NCBI RefSeq assembly: GCF_029242675.1 | Contig: NZ_JAQWTM010000077.1 | Span: forward strand, 1-40,732 | Direction of reading: 5' to 3' | Source of the DNA: Flavobacterium sp. | Lineage (GTDB): Bacteria; Bacteroidota; Bacteroidia; Flavobacteriales; Flavobacteriaceae | DNA length: 40,732 bases | Shown: one piece after another, positions 19,890-27,920 of the stretch | How positions within the stretch are numbered: the first letter of the stretch is position 1 | How the letters are laid out: every line of letters starts with the position of its first letter | Notes under the pieces: generated by a model | Databases searched by the model: none | What the model saw: only the letters and a program-made list of their open reading frames with translations | What the model was told of the DNA's origin: nothing | Program-made: the position numbers and the translations under genes

Positions 19890-22340
19890 ATGTACGTAGT
19901 AAAAAGAGATGGCCGCAAAGAACCTGTAATGTTTGACAAAATCACAGATAGAATTAAAAAACTATGCTATGGTTTGAATGATTTGGTAGATGCAGTTAAG
20001 GTAGCAATGCGAGTAATTGAAGGGCTTTATGATGGGGTTTCTACGTCAGAATTAGATAATTTAGCTGCAGAAACAGCAGCATCAATGACCATTGCGCATC
20101 CTGATTACGCACAATTAGCAGCAAGGATCGCGATTTCGAACTTGCACTCGAATACAACAAAATCGTTCTCAGAGACGATGACTGAAATGTTTAACTATGT
20201 AAACCCAAGAAACGGTCAATATGCTCCGTTAATTTCGGATGAGGTTTACAAAGTAATTGTTGATAATGCAGAGTTTTTAGACTCACATATCATTTACAAT
20301 AGAGATTTTAATTACGATTATTTCGGTTTCAAAACATTAGAACGTTCTTATTTGCTTAAGATAAACGGGAAAATTGTTGAGCGACCACAACATATGTTAA
20401 TGCGTGTATCAGTAGGGATTCACTTAGATGATCTTGATGCTGTTTTAGAAACCTACGACTTAATGTCTAAAAAGTTCTTTACACACGCAACGCCAACCTT
20501 ATTCAACGCAGGAACTCCAAAACCTCAAATGTCATCTTGCTTCCTTTTATCAATGCAAGACGATAGTATTGACGGAATTTATGATACGTTGAAACAAACG
20601 GCAAAAATTTCGCAATCAGCAGGCGGAATTGGTTTAGCAATTCACAACGTCCGTGCTACAGGATCGTATATTCGTGGTACAAACGGAACTTCTAACGGAA
20701 TCGTTCCTATGTTACGTGTGTTTAATGATACGGCGCGTTACGTAGATCAAGGTGGAGGAAAACGTAAAGGTAGTTTTGCTATTTATATCGAAACTTGGCA
20801 TGCGGACATCTTTGATTTCTTAGACTTGAAAAAGAATACAGGAAAAGAGGAAATGCGTGCAAGAGATTTATTCTTTGCAATGTGGACCTCTGATTTATTC
20901 ATGAAACGTGTGCAAGAGGACGGAAACTGGACTTTAATGTGTCCTAACGAGTGTCCGGGATTGTACGATGTTTATGGAGACGAATTTGAAGCACTTTATG
21001 AAAGCTACGAGAAAGCTGGAAAAGGAAGAAAAACAATAAAAGCACATGAATTATGGGAGAAAATTCTAGAATCTCAAATCGAGACTGGAACGCCATACAT
21101 GTTATATAAAGATGCGGCTAACCGTAAATCAAACCAAAAGAATTTAGGAACAATTCGTTCTTCTAATTTATGTACGGAGATCATGGAGTACACTTCTCCT
21201 GATGAGGTTGCGGTTTGCAATTTAGCATCACTTTCGTTACCAATGTTTGTTGAAAACGGGAAATTTGATCACGATACTTTTTACACGGTTACCAAGCGCG
21301 TGACTAAAAACTTGAACAAAGTAATTGATAGAAATTACTATCCAGTTAAGGAAGCTGAAAATTCTAACAAACGTCACAGACCAGTAGGTCTTGGGGTGCA
21401 AGGATTAGCAGATGCTTTTATCATGTTGCGTTTACCATTTACCTCAGACGAGGCTAAAAAACTAAACCAAGAAATTTTTGAAACCTTATACTTTGCTGCC
21501 GTAACTGCTTCTATGGAAATGGCAAAAGTAGAAGGACCGTATTCTAGTTTTGAAGGTTCGCCAATGTCAAAAGGAGAATTCCAGTTTAACATGTGGGGAA
21601 TGAAAGACGAAGAATTGTCAGGTCGTTGGGATTGGGCATCGTTGCGTAAAGAGGTAATGGAGCATGGTGTTCGTAACTCTTTATTAGTAGCGCCTATGCC
21701 AACTGCATCGACTTCTCAAATTCTAGGAAACAACGAAGCGTTTGAGCCATACACGTCTAATATCTATACCCGTCGTGTACTTTCAGGTGAGTTTATCGTG
21801 GTAAACAAACATTTATTGAACGATTTAGTAGAGCTAGGATTGTGGAATGAAACATTGAAACAAGAATTGATGCGTAACAACGGATCGGTTCAAGATTTAA
21901 ATATCCCGCAAGACTTGAAGGAATTGTACAAAACAGTTTGGGAAATGTCTATGAAAGATATTATTGATATGTCACGTCAGCGTGGATATTTCGTAGATCA
22001 ATCACAATCATTGAACTTGTTCATGCAAAATGCTAACTACTCTAAACTAACCTCAATGCACTTTTATGCATGGCAATCAGGTTTGAAAACGGGAATGTAT
22101 TACTTGAGAACAAAAGCAGCTGTTGATGCGATTAAGTTTACCTTAAACAATGATAAAGCGGCAGCGCCTATCGAAGTGAAAGAGCGAGTACAAGTACAAG
22201 CCTCTGCAAGATTAGAGTCGATTGCAACTTTGAATGAGCCAGTAGCTGTAGGAGTAGAGATGACTGCAGATGAATACAAAGCCATGATCGAATTAGCAAA
22301 AAATGCTGGTCCTGATGAGTGCGAAATGTGTGGGTCTTAA
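19890..22340 (+). CDS. nrdA: Ribonucleoside-diphosphate reductase, alpha (large) subunit
   Basis: N-terminal ATP-cone-like '[28 protein letters not shown]', '[29 protein letters not shown]', '[33 protein letters not shown]', C-terminal CEMCGS redox Cys pair. Confidence 0.97.
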   Translation: MYVVKRDGRKEPVMFDKITDRIKKLCYGLNDLVDAVKVAMRVIEGLYDGVSTSELDNLAAETAASMTIAHPDYAQLAARIAISNLHSNTTKSFSETMTEMFNYVNPRNGQYAPLISDEVYKVIVDNAEFLDSHIIYNRDFNYDYFGFKTLERSYLLKINGKIVERPQHMLMRVSVGIHLDDLDAVLETYDLMSKKFFTHATPTLFNAGTPKPQMSSCFLLSMQDDSIDGIYDTLKQTAKISQSAGGIGLAIHNVRATGSYIRGTNGTSNGIVPMLRVFNDTARYVDQGGGKRKGSFAIYIETWHADIFDFLDLKKNTGKEEMRARDLFFAMWTSDLFMKRVQEDGNWTLMCPNECPGLYDVYGDEFEALYESYEKAGKGRKTIKAHELWEKILESQIETGTPYMLYKDAANRKSNQKNLGTIRSSNLCTEIMEYTSPDEVAVCNLASLSLPMFVENGKFDHDTFYTVTKRVTKNLNKVIDRNYYPVKEAENSNKRHRPVGLGVQGLADAFIMLRLPFTSDEAKKLNQEIFETLYFAAVTASMEMAKVEGPYSSFEGSPMSKGEFQFNMWGMKDEELSGRWDWASLRKEVMEHGVRNSLLVAPMPTASTSQILGNNEAFEPYTSNIYTRRVLSGEFIVVNKHLLNDLVELGLWNETLKQELMRNNGSVQDLNIPQDLKELYKTVWEMSMKDIIDMSRQRGYFVDQSQSLNLFMQNANYSKLTSMHFYAWQSGLKTGMYYLRTKAAVDAIKFTLNNDKAAAPIEVKERVQVQASARLESIATLNEPVAVGVEMTADEYKAMIELAKNAGPDECEMCGS

Positions 22341-22345
22341 TATAA

Positions 22346-22382
22346 AAAAAAAGACTTCAATTGCAGTTGAAGTCTTTTTTTA
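22346..22382 (+). terminator. Intrinsic terminator after nrdA
   Basis: AAAAAAGACTTCAA-ttgcag-TTGAAGTCTTTTTT stem with T-run. Confidence 0.85.
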
Positions 22383-22515
22383 AATTTAAATATAGATAAT
22401 AGATTTGAAGTTCTATTCTATAGCCAAACGTTTTATTTGTATTAACACTTCAAAAGTAAAATATTTTGGTAAACTAAAGGACTTCTTTATTGTTAAATTT
22501 TAATATTTTTCAAAT

Positions 22516-22641
22516 ATGAGTCCAAAACAGGATGATAATTGTGAGTATATTTTTAGAAAATGTATCACAACCAGAAATGGAAGAAGAATTTGCAAAACAG
22601 ACGGAAGTTGTTTTAAAATTCGAATCAAAAAGAATGACTAA
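22516..22641 (+). CDS. Possible small protein (41 aa), below the ORF-track cutoff
   Basis: Read by eye: ATG..TAA = MSPKQDDNCEYIFRKCITTRNGRRICKTDGSCFKIRIKKND; Arg/Lys-rich, four Cys. Confidence 0.5.
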   Translation: MSPKQDDNCEYIFRKCITTRNGRRICKTDGSCFKIRIKKND

Positions 22642-22690
22642 TATTTAAAAGAAACAGCTATCAATTTATTTTGGTAGCTGTTTTGTTATT

Positions 22691-22796
22691 AGGAGCTATT
22701 TCCTGCTTTACGTTCCAATCTTTTTTAAAATTTGCACTTCGACAAGCTCAGTATGACAAATTTTAAAAAAGGATTTCCACTGCAATCAGGGCTAAA
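22691..22796 (-). repeat. Structured intergenic element, copy 2 (inverted relative to copy 1)
   Basis: Minus strand: TTTAGCCCTGATTGCAGTGGAAATCCTTTTTT-AAAATTTGTCATACTGAGCTTGTCGAAGTGCAAATTTT-AAAAAAGATTGGAACGTAAAGCAGGAAATAGCTCCT. Confidence 0.85.
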
Positions 22797-22836
22797 AAAA
22801 GAATGAGAGTAGATTTACGTTTTCTATTCTAAGAGG

Positions 22837-22888
22837 TTTTATAGGATTTAGTCGAAATCTCATAATACTATCTAAAAATCCTATAAAA
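22837..22888. repeat. 13-bp inverted repeat with alternative internal hairpin
   Basis: TTTTATAGGATTT (22837-22849) / AAATCCTATAAAA (22876-22888); also GATTT-AGTCG-AAATC (22845-22859). Confidence 0.65.
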
Positions 22889-22936
22889 GTTAACGTCTTC
22901 ATCGAGAGTATATTTGTTAAATCAAATAACATCGTT

Positions 22937-23278
22937 ATGAAGGCAATTCAATATACAAAGCAAATAATCAAAAAAAGTATTCATTTAGTTTATGCTACTT
23001 GTACGAATGATTTAATTATTTATTCGAAACAAGCGAGTAATATTGAGTTGTTTATCCTTGCCTTTTTTATAGAGTTCAACCGACTTTTTATTGCAGATAC
23101 CGCTCTAATGAATGCAATTCAAAAGCAAGTTTTGGGCAAATTAATAACCTCATATCGCTTGCATTTAAGTTTGGCTCAGGTGAATTGGATTGAGATTAAA
23201 AATGCTATCGCTGAACTGTTTGTAGGTAACAATGAATTTGCTAATCAATACAACGAGGAAACGATGCTCAATCAATAA
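22937..23278 (+). CDS. Hypothetical protein (113 aa)
   Basis: Open reading frame MKAIQYTKQIIKKSIHLVYATCTNDLIIYSKQASNIELFILAFFIEFNRL...; no overlapping better candidate; family not recognised. Confidence 0.55.
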   Translation: MKAIQYTKQIIKKSIHLVYATCTNDLIIYSKQASNIELFILAFFIEFNRLFIADTALMNAIQKQVLGKLITSYRLHLSLAQVNWIEIKNAIAELFVGNNEFANQYNEETMLNQ

Positions 23279-23326
23279 TAGGTGTCTTTGTTAATTTGTT
23301 GCTATTTCCTAAAAACGTACGGACTA

Positions 23327-24070
23327 TTAGTTGTTTATTACATCAATAAACGGATTAACGCCTTTGTTGATCTCTTCTATCGATTGCCCAATTTTTACAT
23401 TCTCTAGTTTTAAGTCAAATAACCCTTTGTGATTTGTTGCAATTTTTACGCCATTAGAGTATGTTTCCCAATCCTCCCAACTCGTTTCTATGCCACCAAC
23501 GGGAATAATACTTACCCACATTCTCCATGCTTTTGGAACATAATTTTTATCTACAAGCCAAACATACGAATCTCCGGGAGTACTGCCGCCAGAGGCATAA
23601 GTAATCATCAAGGCTTCTTGATTGTCCTGCATGACAAGGCTTCGAGTGGTTCCTGCGTCACGCAGTTTAAAAGGGGCAATTAACCAAAACGAATCATTAT
23701 TAAAATAATTATTTCCCTTTTTTATAGCGTCTGCTTTATCAGATTCAGTAAGAGGTTTGTCATTTTTATAAGCTAGACCTTGCAATGTTTTAGTATTGTA
23801 CATCACTTTAGTTTCACCCCATTTTACTTGAACCAAGTTGTTCTTTTTATCCCAAAGGTAATGATGACTACCTCTAAAAGTGAAAGCAACCGCGGCGGTC
23901 GAGTCCCAAGCTTTTTGATTGATTGCTTCTTGAATTTTATCAGTAAGTATTTCGGCTTTGCTTCCCGAATCTCCTTTTGGTAGCGGCTTACTCGTGAAAT
24001 AGACTAACGAACCTAAAACAATGGCAAGAACTACAATAATGGAAGCAGTTATTTTGAAGAATTTTTTCAT
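23327..24070 (-). CDS. Hypothetical membrane-anchored/secreted protein (247 aa)
   Basis: N-terminal hydrophobic anchor 'MKKFFKITASIIVVLAIVLGSLVYF' and a coherent 220-aa soluble region. Confidence 0.75.
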   Translation of the reverse strand: MKKFFKITASIIVVLAIVLGSLVYFTSKPLPKGDSGSKAEILTDKIQEAINQKAWDSTAAVAFTFRGSHHYLWDKKNNLVQVKWGETKVMYNTKTLQGLAYKNDKPLTESDKADAIKKGNNYFNNDSFWLIAPFKLRDAGTTRSLVMQDNQEALMITYASGGSTPGDSYVWLVDKNYVPKAWRMWVSIIPVGGIETSWEDWETYSNGVKIATNHKGLFDLKLENVKIGQSIEEINKGVNPFIDVINN

Positions 24071-24230
24071 TACAAAAACGATTTATTTACTATCAGTTTG
24101 TCAAAAGTACCAAAAAAACAGCATTTTCTGAAAGTATTCTCTGCTTTATTCCCATACAACAAAGGGTTTAGCTAATTAAAGCGAAACCCTTTGTGTCCAA
24201 TTTTGTGGTGGTATATAATTGTGGTATTTA

Positions 24231-24692
24231 TTATTTGATCGCATCCCATTTTTTATCGATCATTCCCAGGTATTTGGCTTCGTCTTTATTCCAGATATCA
24301 AGCGTATTGACTTGTGTTCCATTAAAATCGCCATTAAAAAATAAATACAATTTGTTATCTACAATTTTAAAAGTCTCAGGATTGATAGAGAATTTAGAAT
24401 CTTTTTCAGCTACACCCCAAGCGCAGTAACCGTTTACTTGTGGTACGTATTTTTTAGGGTTTGCTTTAAAAGCTTTTGCATTTTCTTTAGATGCAAAGTA
24501 ATAAGTAACCTTTTCGTTTTGTTCTGCAAATTTAGCGCTTCCTTTCATTGCTTTGTGGTCTTTTTGGTAAGAGACTACATCGTAACCACCTATTGCTAAA
24601 CCTGTTTTGTCAATAGCATCTATTTGTGCAAATACTCCGTTTGAAAATAAAGCAATAAATGCTACTAGTAATGTTGATTTTAAATTTTTCAT
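24231..24692 (-). CDS. YHS domain-containing secreted protein
   Basis: Signal peptide; 'GYDVVSYQKDHKAMKGSAKFAEQNEKVTYYFASKENAKAFKANPKKYVPQVNGYCAWGVAEKDSK' YHS pattern. Confidence 0.88.
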   Translation of the reverse strand: MKNLKSTLLVAFIALFSNGVFAQIDAIDKTGLAIGGYDVVSYQKDHKAMKGSAKFAEQNEKVTYYFASKENAKAFKANPKKYVPQVNGYCAWGVAEKDSKFSINPETFKIVDNKLYLFFNGDFNGTQVNTLDIWNKDEAKYLGMIDKKWDAIK

Positions 24693-24742
24693 GTTTTTGA
24701 TTTTAATTATTTCTATGTGTAAGTTTGTATTTCTGTTGTATG

Positions 24743-25171
24743 TTAAGCTGTAACCGCTTCGGTAATTAGCTCTTGAGTATTTTCAATATTCCACTCGCCT
24801 TCAATCATGCGGTGTACGTAGCAAGCGTCGGCTTGTTTTAACAATTCTGCTTTTTGTTCAGCAGTTAGGTCACCTTCAATTTTAATTTTTGCAGTAACGT
24901 TTGAGGTCAGTTTTCCTCCTTCGCCACGTTTCACATTAAGTTCGAATTCGCCGTCTACTTCGCCTATCGTCCAGTTGTTTTTTCGAGCAATGTATCGCAC
25001 CGTTGCCACTTTGCACATTGCAATACTAGATAGGATTAAGTCCTCTGGTGAGAATCCTAGATCTGTTCCTTTGCTATTTGTAGGTTCGTCACCTACAATC
25101 GCATGTCTACCGTTTGTTATCAAAGAGTGGTATCCCGTAGGTAGGTTTTTGATGTTTATTTTCTTTCCCAT
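24743..25171 (-). CDS. OsmC family protein
   Basis: 'RHAIVGDEPTNSKGTDLGFSPEDLILSSIAMCKVATVRYIARKNNW...LLKQADACYVHRMIEGEWNI' with the two family Cys. Confidence 0.9.
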   Translation of the reverse strand: MGKKINIKNLPTGYHSLITNGRHAIVGDEPTNSKGTDLGFSPEDLILSSIAMCKVATVRYIARKNNWTIGEVDGEFELNVKRGEGGKLTSNVTAKIKIEGDLTAEQKAELLKQADACYVHRMIEGEWNIENTQELITEAVTA

Positions 25172-25175
25172 TTTC

Positions 25176-25496
25176 TTAGCTTTTTATAATGTTTTGAAGG
25201 TGACTTGTCATTATAGACTTGCTTTGTACACCGTTTTGAGTACCTACAATTTCTCCATTTTTAAAGTAGAATAAAGCAGGAATGCTTCTTACTTTAAATT
25301 GAGCTGCAAGCTCTGGTTGTTCGTCAACATTGATTTTCGAAATAACCGCTTTACCATCAAAATCAGTTGCTAATGCTTCAAGAGCTGGATGCAAAGCCTT
25401 GCATGGTCCGCACCAGTCTGCGAAAAAGTCTACTAGTACGACATCGTTACTATTAATGGTTGCTTCAAAATTGTTTTTGTTTAAATGTTGTATCAT
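25176..25496 (-). CDS. Thioredoxin family protein
   Basis: 'VVLVDFFADWCGPCKALHPALEALA...KVRSIPALFYFKNGEIVG'. Confidence 0.95.
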   Translation of the reverse strand: MIQHLNKNNFEATINSNDVVLVDFFADWCGPCKALHPALEALATDFDGKAVISKINVDEQPELAAQFKVRSIPALFYFKNGEIVGTQNGVQSKSIMTSHLQNIIKS

Positions 25497-25524
25497 TTTA
25501 ATGGTTTTTAGGATTAATTAAAAA

Positions 25525-26058
25525 TTATAGTGCTGGTGCAAGTGGAAAATCAATTGCAAAATCAGCTAGATTGTGAATGTAATTGCTAATGATTTTGTCA
25601 CCTACTACTACCACTACGTCAATCATGTTTACTTCAGTATAACCAGCTTCAAAAAATGCTGTTTTAGATGCTGCAGTTGCTTTTCCTCTGTTTTCAACCA
25701 CTGACGCTGTGAATTTTACTAAAGCGTCTAGTTTACTATCAAATGCAGCAGATCCTCTGCGTAATTCTAGTACTTGGTCATCCGTAAAGCCATTCATTTT
25801 TCCTATAACAGTATGAGCCGACTGGCAATAATTACAACCATTTATTTGGCTAGTGATCAAGTTTACTACTTCTCTTTCTTTAGCTTTTAAGCTACTTTTT
25901 CTGTTTTGAAGTGCTAAATAGTCACCTAAAGCCGTTTCGCTTTTTGCGAAATAAGCATATAAATTAGGAACAAAACCTAACCCTTTTTCTAGGTTATCAA
26001 AAATTGCTTGATTGTTTGATGATACTTCTTCTCTTGTTGGTACGTTGAAATTTGACAT
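25525..26058 (-). CDS. Carboxymuconolactone decarboxylase / AhpD-like family protein
   Basis: 'LITSQINGCNYCQSAHTVIGKMNGFTDDQVLELRRG' CxxC...H AhpD-type motif. Confidence 0.92.
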   Translation of the reverse strand: MSNFNVPTREEVSSNNQAIFDNLEKGLGFVPNLYAYFAKSETALGDYLALQNRKSSLKAKEREVVNLITSQINGCNYCQSAHTVIGKMNGFTDDQVLELRRGSAAFDSKLDALVKFTASVVENRGKATAASKTAFFEAGYTEVNMIDVVVVVGDKIISNYIHNLADFAIDFPLAPAL

Positions 26059-26086
26059 AATTTTTTATTTTTTTGTGAATTAATAT

Positions 26087-26245
26087 TTATATAAATAAGT
26101 TGCTTTCGTTACAGTAGTAATCTGTGATTGCCATATTCTGACAAAAATCTGCTTGAGTTACTGCAATCAATTGCGGTGATTTTTTTGTTTGGTTCAGGTT
26201 AAAAGCGTTTTTAAATCCTGTAATAAGTGTTTGTATTGTTCTCAT
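26087..26245 (-). CDS. Possible small protein (52 aa) at the head of the AhpD-like/Trx/OsmC/YHS gene run
   Basis: Read by eye on minus strand: MRTIQTLITGFKNAFNLNQTKKSPQLIAVTQADFCQNMAITDYYCNESNLFI*. Confidence 0.5.
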   Translation of the reverse strand: MRTIQTLITGFKNAFNLNQTKKSPQLIAVTQADFCQNMAITDYYCNESNLFI

Positions 26246-26276
26246 AATTGGTTGTTTCAGTTTGATGGTACAAAGG

Positions 26277-26309
26277 TGCGACGAAAGAAGGCCTTGAAGT
26301 TAGGTCGCA
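26277..26309. promoter_or_regulatory. Inverted repeat TGCGAC-N21-GTCGCA upstream of the thiol gene run
   Basis: TGCGAC at 26277-26282 and GTCGCA at 26304-26309, immediately upstream of the 52-aa ORF. Confidence 0.35.
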
Positions 26310-26410
26310 TTTCCCGTTGAGTTGTTCATTCTTCCCTTTTGGTGTTTTTATGAGTAAAAAACGAGCTTTTTGATAGTTTTAGGAGCAGAAAGTGAAGTGC
26401 TTTCAAGAAA

Positions 26411-26486
26411 ATCCGTCCCGCTTTACGTTGCAATCTTTTTATTCGCCGCGGCGAATAAAAAGGATTTCCACTGCAATCGGGGCTAA
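26411..26486 (-). repeat. Structured intergenic element, copy 3
   Basis: Minus strand: CTTAGCCCCGATTGCAGTGGAAATCCTTTTTATTCGCCG-CGGCGAATAAAAAGATTGCAACGTAAAGCGGGACGGAT; core is a perfect palindrome. Confidence 0.85.
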
Positions 26487-26654
26487 GTGACGGCGTTTTG
26501 TCTTTGCCGATTACAATTCAGAATGGGAGTGAGTGCCAAGCACGAAGCAATCACACTCATTTGAAGGTATAAAGACTACTAGTTGTCTTTACATGATTTG
26601 ACTTTTTGACGATCGAAAAAAATATAACAATAGCAAATAATGTGAGCAACGGCT

Positions 26655-26682
26655 GAGATTCCTCCTTCGTCGGAATGACAAA
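26655..26682. repeat. REP-like short repeat GAGATTCCTCCTTCGTCGGAATGACAAA
   Basis: Resembles the widespread GAGATTC..CTTCG..GAATGACA intergenic palindrome class; single copy here. Confidence 0.5.
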
Positions 26683-26814
26683 GACGCGGTATTTTGATAT
26701 TAGATTATCAAAAGTAAATTTTAGCGGAGTAAAGAACCAATATCAAATCTTGACTCTGCTCGATCTGACAAATTAGGAAATGAAAAGCAGATGTGATCGA
26801 AAGAAAAAAACGTC

Positions 26815-26891
26815 CTAGCCCGGATAGAAGCGGCATCCTTTTATGCTGGGGTTCAGCATAAAAGATAGAGCGGATAGCCGGATTGGCTCCT
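26815..26891 (+). repeat. Structured intergenic element, copy 4
   Basis: CTAGCCCGGATAGAAGCGGCATCCTTTTATGCTG-GGGTT-CAGCATAAAAGATAGAGCGGATAGCCGGATTGGCTCCT; core is a perfect hairpin. Confidence 0.85.
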
Positions 26892-26903
26892 GAAAAAACA
26901 GAT

Positions 26904-27725
26904 TTATAAAGCCTTTTTAAAATCGGATGGGGAAACGCCCTCTGCTTTCTTGAAAAAGCGGCTGAAGGACTGAATGTCTTCATAGCCTATTTCGTAAGCG
27001 ATTTCTTTGATGCTTTTGTCTGAATAGCGCAATAGTCGGCGTGCTTCAAGGATGGTGCGGTCTTGAATGATTTGCAAAGGTGACTTTTCGTTGTATTTTT
27101 TGAATAAATTCGATAAGGTTTTCGGACTTTTATTCAGCATTGCGGCGTAATCAGCGACTTGGTGTTTGGTTTTGAAATTGCTTTCGACTAAGTAGTTGTA
27201 TTCGCGAACAATATCCAATTGGTTTTTGTCGAATGTTGTTAACTCCGTTTGCTCTTTGTACACGCGGGTACATAATATGAGTAGGCGTTTGAGCATCATT
27301 TGTAACATATCGTTTTGCAAATCGTCTTTAGAAACCATTTCGATGGCAAACATTTTCCAAAGAATCTCGAATTTTTCTAATTCGGCATCAGGAATGGCAA
27401 TTTTTGGAAATTGTGACGCTCCAAAAAACAAAATCCCCTTGCAACCAACTTCGCTATCGTGATCTGCAATGCAGTAAAACGCTCTATTGAACCGAATTAA
27501 TCGCGCACTGTTTACGCTTAAAACTTCTACTTTATGGTACTCAGTTAAAAACAAAACCGTATTGGTCGGGAAAGTATGCTCGCTCCCGTCTACTTTAATT
27601 TTTAATTCGGCCAAAGCCCAAATAACCGTCAAACCATCTGTGATTTTTTCTTTGAGTAAATCACAATTGGTATTATCAATTTCGGCTAAACGTATGAATT
27701 CATTGAGTTGACCTGTGTAGAGCAT
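26904..27725 (-). CDS. AraC family transcriptional regulator
   Basis: C-terminal 'QVADYAAMLNKSPKTLSNLFKKYNEKSPLQIIQDRTILEARRLLRYSDKSIKEIAYEIGYEDIQSFSRFFKKAEGVSPSDFKK'. Confidence 0.95.
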   Translation of the reverse strand: MLYTGQLNEFIRLAEIDNTNCDLLKEKITDGLTVIWALAELKIKVDGSEHTFPTNTVLFLTEYHKVEVLSVNSARLIRFNRAFYCIADHDSEVGCKGILFFGASQFPKIAIPDAELEKFEILWKMFAIEMVSKDDLQNDMLQMMLKRLLILCTRVYKEQTELTTFDKNQLDIVREYNYLVESNFKTKHQVADYAAMLNKSPKTLSNLFKKYNEKSPLQIIQDRTILEARRLLRYSDKSIKEIAYEIGYEDIQSFSRFFKKAEGVSPSDFKKAL

Positions 27726-27920
27726 AATGGGTTGTTAAATATTAATTCTTCCTAGTTGTATGGGAAGATTATTTAAAAAATGGTAACAGTTATTAAATAC
27801 AAAGATAGGTCGTTTTGGCGTAATTGTTCGCTTGATAAATAATGTGAAAGCTATTTTATCTTAGGGCTATTTCTTTATCTTTGAAAAATAGTCTAATTAT
27901 TCAAATTCGAAAACAACAGC

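Noticed and set aside
19722-26891. Interpreting the four structured repeats as simple intrinsic terminators
   Set aside because: Copy 1 lies inside the nrdB-nrdA spacer, a true terminator already follows nrdA, and conserved flanks plus covarying outer stem exceed what a terminator needs. Terminator activity of the A/T-flanked core is still possible.
19722-26891. CRISPR array
   Set aside because: Only four dispersed copies in both orientations, with no regular spacers and no cas genes.
26708-26983. Minus-strand 91-aa ORF
   Set aside because: Overlaps structured-element copy 4 and the 3' end of the AraC gene; composition looks like translated repeat, not protein.
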